6,120 bases of DNA from contig CAMOUE010000135.1 of NCBI GenBank assembly GCA_946626265.1, forward strand, positions 1-6,120, in the 5' to 3' direction. A program made the position numbers and the translations under genes. The notes under the pieces were generated by a model. That model did not search any database, was not told the origin of the DNA, and saw nothing but the letters and a program-made list of their open reading frames with translations. Below, piece by piece: positions 6,068-6,120 of this stretch (positions are counted from its first letter, which is position 1; each line of letters starts with the position of its first letter). Source of the DNA: an uncultured Eggerthellaceae bacterium. Lineage in GTDB: Bacteria > Actinomycetota > Coriobacteriia > Coriobacteriales > Eggerthellaceae.

Positions 6068-6097
6068 CGAAACGGCGTGACCCTATGCACCGTTTCG
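6068..6097. promoter_or_regulatory. inverted repeat upstream of tupA, possible operator or leader hairpin
   Basis: CGAAACGG (6068-6075) and CCGTTTCG (6090-6097) form an 8-bp perfect inverted repeat with a 14-base spacer, 34 bases upstream of the tupA ATG. It could bind a regulator or fold in the leader RNA. No T run follows in either direction at the right distance for a terminator. Confidence 0.45.
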
Positions 6098-6106
6098 TCA
6101 CGCTTC

Positions 6107-6112
6107 ATATTA
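6107..6112 (-). promoter_or_regulatory. weak candidate -10 box for tupABC
   Basis: The minus strand reads TAATAT, which would start transcription near 6100, just before the inverted repeat. The -35 region would lie outside the window and cannot be judged. A second AT-rich box, TATAAA (6054-6049), is too close to the ribosome binding site and has no -35 partner. Confidence 0.2.
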
Positions 6113-6120
6113 CTTCGTCA

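Noticed and set aside
6035..6120. Moco-type riboswitch in the tupA leader
   Set aside because: Only 86 bases of the upstream region are present, which is shorter than the motif, and no core is recognisable.

Overview
The window looks like a piece of a high-GC actinobacterial chromosome, most likely an anaerobe of the class Coriobacteriia (Eggerthella relatives). This rests on the GC-rich codon use, the long Ser/Ala-rich lipoprotein linker, and a gene set centred on molybdenum/tungsten enzyme cofactors. The taxon is an inference; no rRNA or other marker gene is present.

All six genes lie on the minus strand, so the window reads right to left. First comes a complete tungstate-type ABC importer: tupA (lipoprotein substrate-binding protein, 5042-6034), tupB (permease, 4247-4987) and tupC (ATPase, 3453-4250, overlapping tupB by 4 bases). 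A short gap with its own candidate promoter and a 12-bp perfect palindrome leads to a small membrane protein (2854-3363, probable TTG start). It has four membrane histidines in the pattern of a di-heme cytochrome b of the succinate dehydrogenase/fumarate reductase type. Next is moeA (1477-2676), then a 349-base non-coding gap. The last gene is a second, divergent moeA-like gene (1127 down to the left edge, cut off by the window) of the kind that normally carries a C-terminal periplasmic-binding-protein-like domain.

The genes fit one process. TupABC brings in tungstate (WO4), and the two MoeA-type proteins insert Mo or W into molybdopterin to make the cofactor of Mo/W oxidoreductases. The membrane cytochrome-like protein could exchange electrons with the quinone pool for such enzymes, but that link is only inferred from position.

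The most unusual non-coding structure is in the gap before the second moeA. It is a 27-bp perfect inverted repeat (1254-1280 and 1383-1409) flanking 102 bases that contain a -10-like box pointing at the gene. It could be an invertible promoter, a small MITE-like element or a long RNA stem-loop. Other second-look items are a 4 x 21-bp tandem repeat at the 5' end of tupC, a stable stem-loop between tupA and tupB next to a tupB start with no visible ribosome binding site, and an inverted repeat plus 20-base-spaced direct repeats upstream of tupA.
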